From JAFDWI01 sp964544305 (GTDB lineage: Bacteria > Actinomycetota > Acidimicrobiia > Acidimicrobiales > Iamiaceae): DNA of 5,298 nucleotides. The stretch is taken from contig CAZJAZ010000087.1 in the NCBI GenBank assembly GCA_964544305.1, forward strand, positions 1-5,298. Direction: 5' to 3'. This document shows, in pieces, positions 5,283 to 5,298 of this stretch (position 1 is the stretch's first letter; the number at the start of each line of letters is the position of its first letter). The translations under genes were made by a program, and so were the position numbers. Below the pieces are notes generated by a model that had not been told where the DNA came from, made no database searches, and saw nothing but the letters and a program-made list of their open reading frames with translations.

Positions 5283-5298
5283 TCACAAACACCTTGCC
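5282..5298. repeat. 17-bp terminal direct repeat, right copy
   Basis: Exact copy of the first 17 bases of the window, in direct orientation. Joining the ends here would place the open 5' end of the DUF222 remnant (minus strand) back to back with the plus-strand frame ending at 161, with in-frame stops for both close to the joint. Confidence 0.85.

Noticed and set aside
1..5298. tRNA, rRNA, CRISPR array, integrase, transposase or replication protein
   Set aside because: I searched by eye on both strands and saw no tRNA T-loop/acceptor pattern, no spaced repeats and no recombinase or Rep motifs, so none is reported.

Overview
The window looks like a GC-rich actinobacterial accessory region, or a small contig from one. 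The evidence is GC-rich third codon positions, GTG and probable CTG starts, a 13E12-type DUF222 gene remnant, a VapBC45-type toxin-antitoxin pair and a remnant of an actinobacterial ribbon-helix-helix antitoxin. The genus cannot be named from the sequence. The last 17 bases repeat the first 17 exactly, so this may be a complete contig with overlapping (circular) ends or an assembly artefact.

Layout: (1) Bases 3-161 hold the 3' end of an unrecognised plus-strand gene. Its stop overlaps, by ATGA, a decayed ribbon-helix-helix antitoxin gene (about 158-354) broken by a frameshift and in-frame stops. (2) A 15-bp perfect dyad (431-445) lies directly in front of the best start of a ComB (2-phosphosulfolactate phosphatase family) gene ending at 1171. 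(3) After a 180-bp gap with a plausible promoter, a tiny leader frame and a strong Shine-Dalgarno sequence comes a tight three-gene operon: a VapB45-like antitoxin with a helix-turn-helix and DUF433 (1352-2068), a VapC45-like PIN toxin (2043-2456, 26-bp overlap) and a two-helix DUF3592-like membrane protein (2453-3274, GTGA overlap). (4) A 217-bp convergent gap carries two related hairpins. (5) A minus-strand PD-(D/E)XK nuclease-like gene (3492 to about 4526) resembles the PGN_0703 putative restriction endonucleases. Its best start is a CTG behind an AAAGGAG and a spaced promoter. (6) The right end holds pieces of a DUF222/13E12 gene. The N-terminal half is on the minus strand with a frameshift. 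The segment that should follow it is on the plus strand, joined head-on across a 9-bp shared sequence. This is either an inversion or a chimeric join.

The TA operon is the only obvious functional unit: the antitoxin should neutralise the toxin and probably autoregulates the promoter, and the membrane protein is translationally tied to them. With the dead antitoxin, the nuclease and the DUF222 debris, the region resembles a defence or selfish-gene neighbourhood, but nothing here proves a new system.
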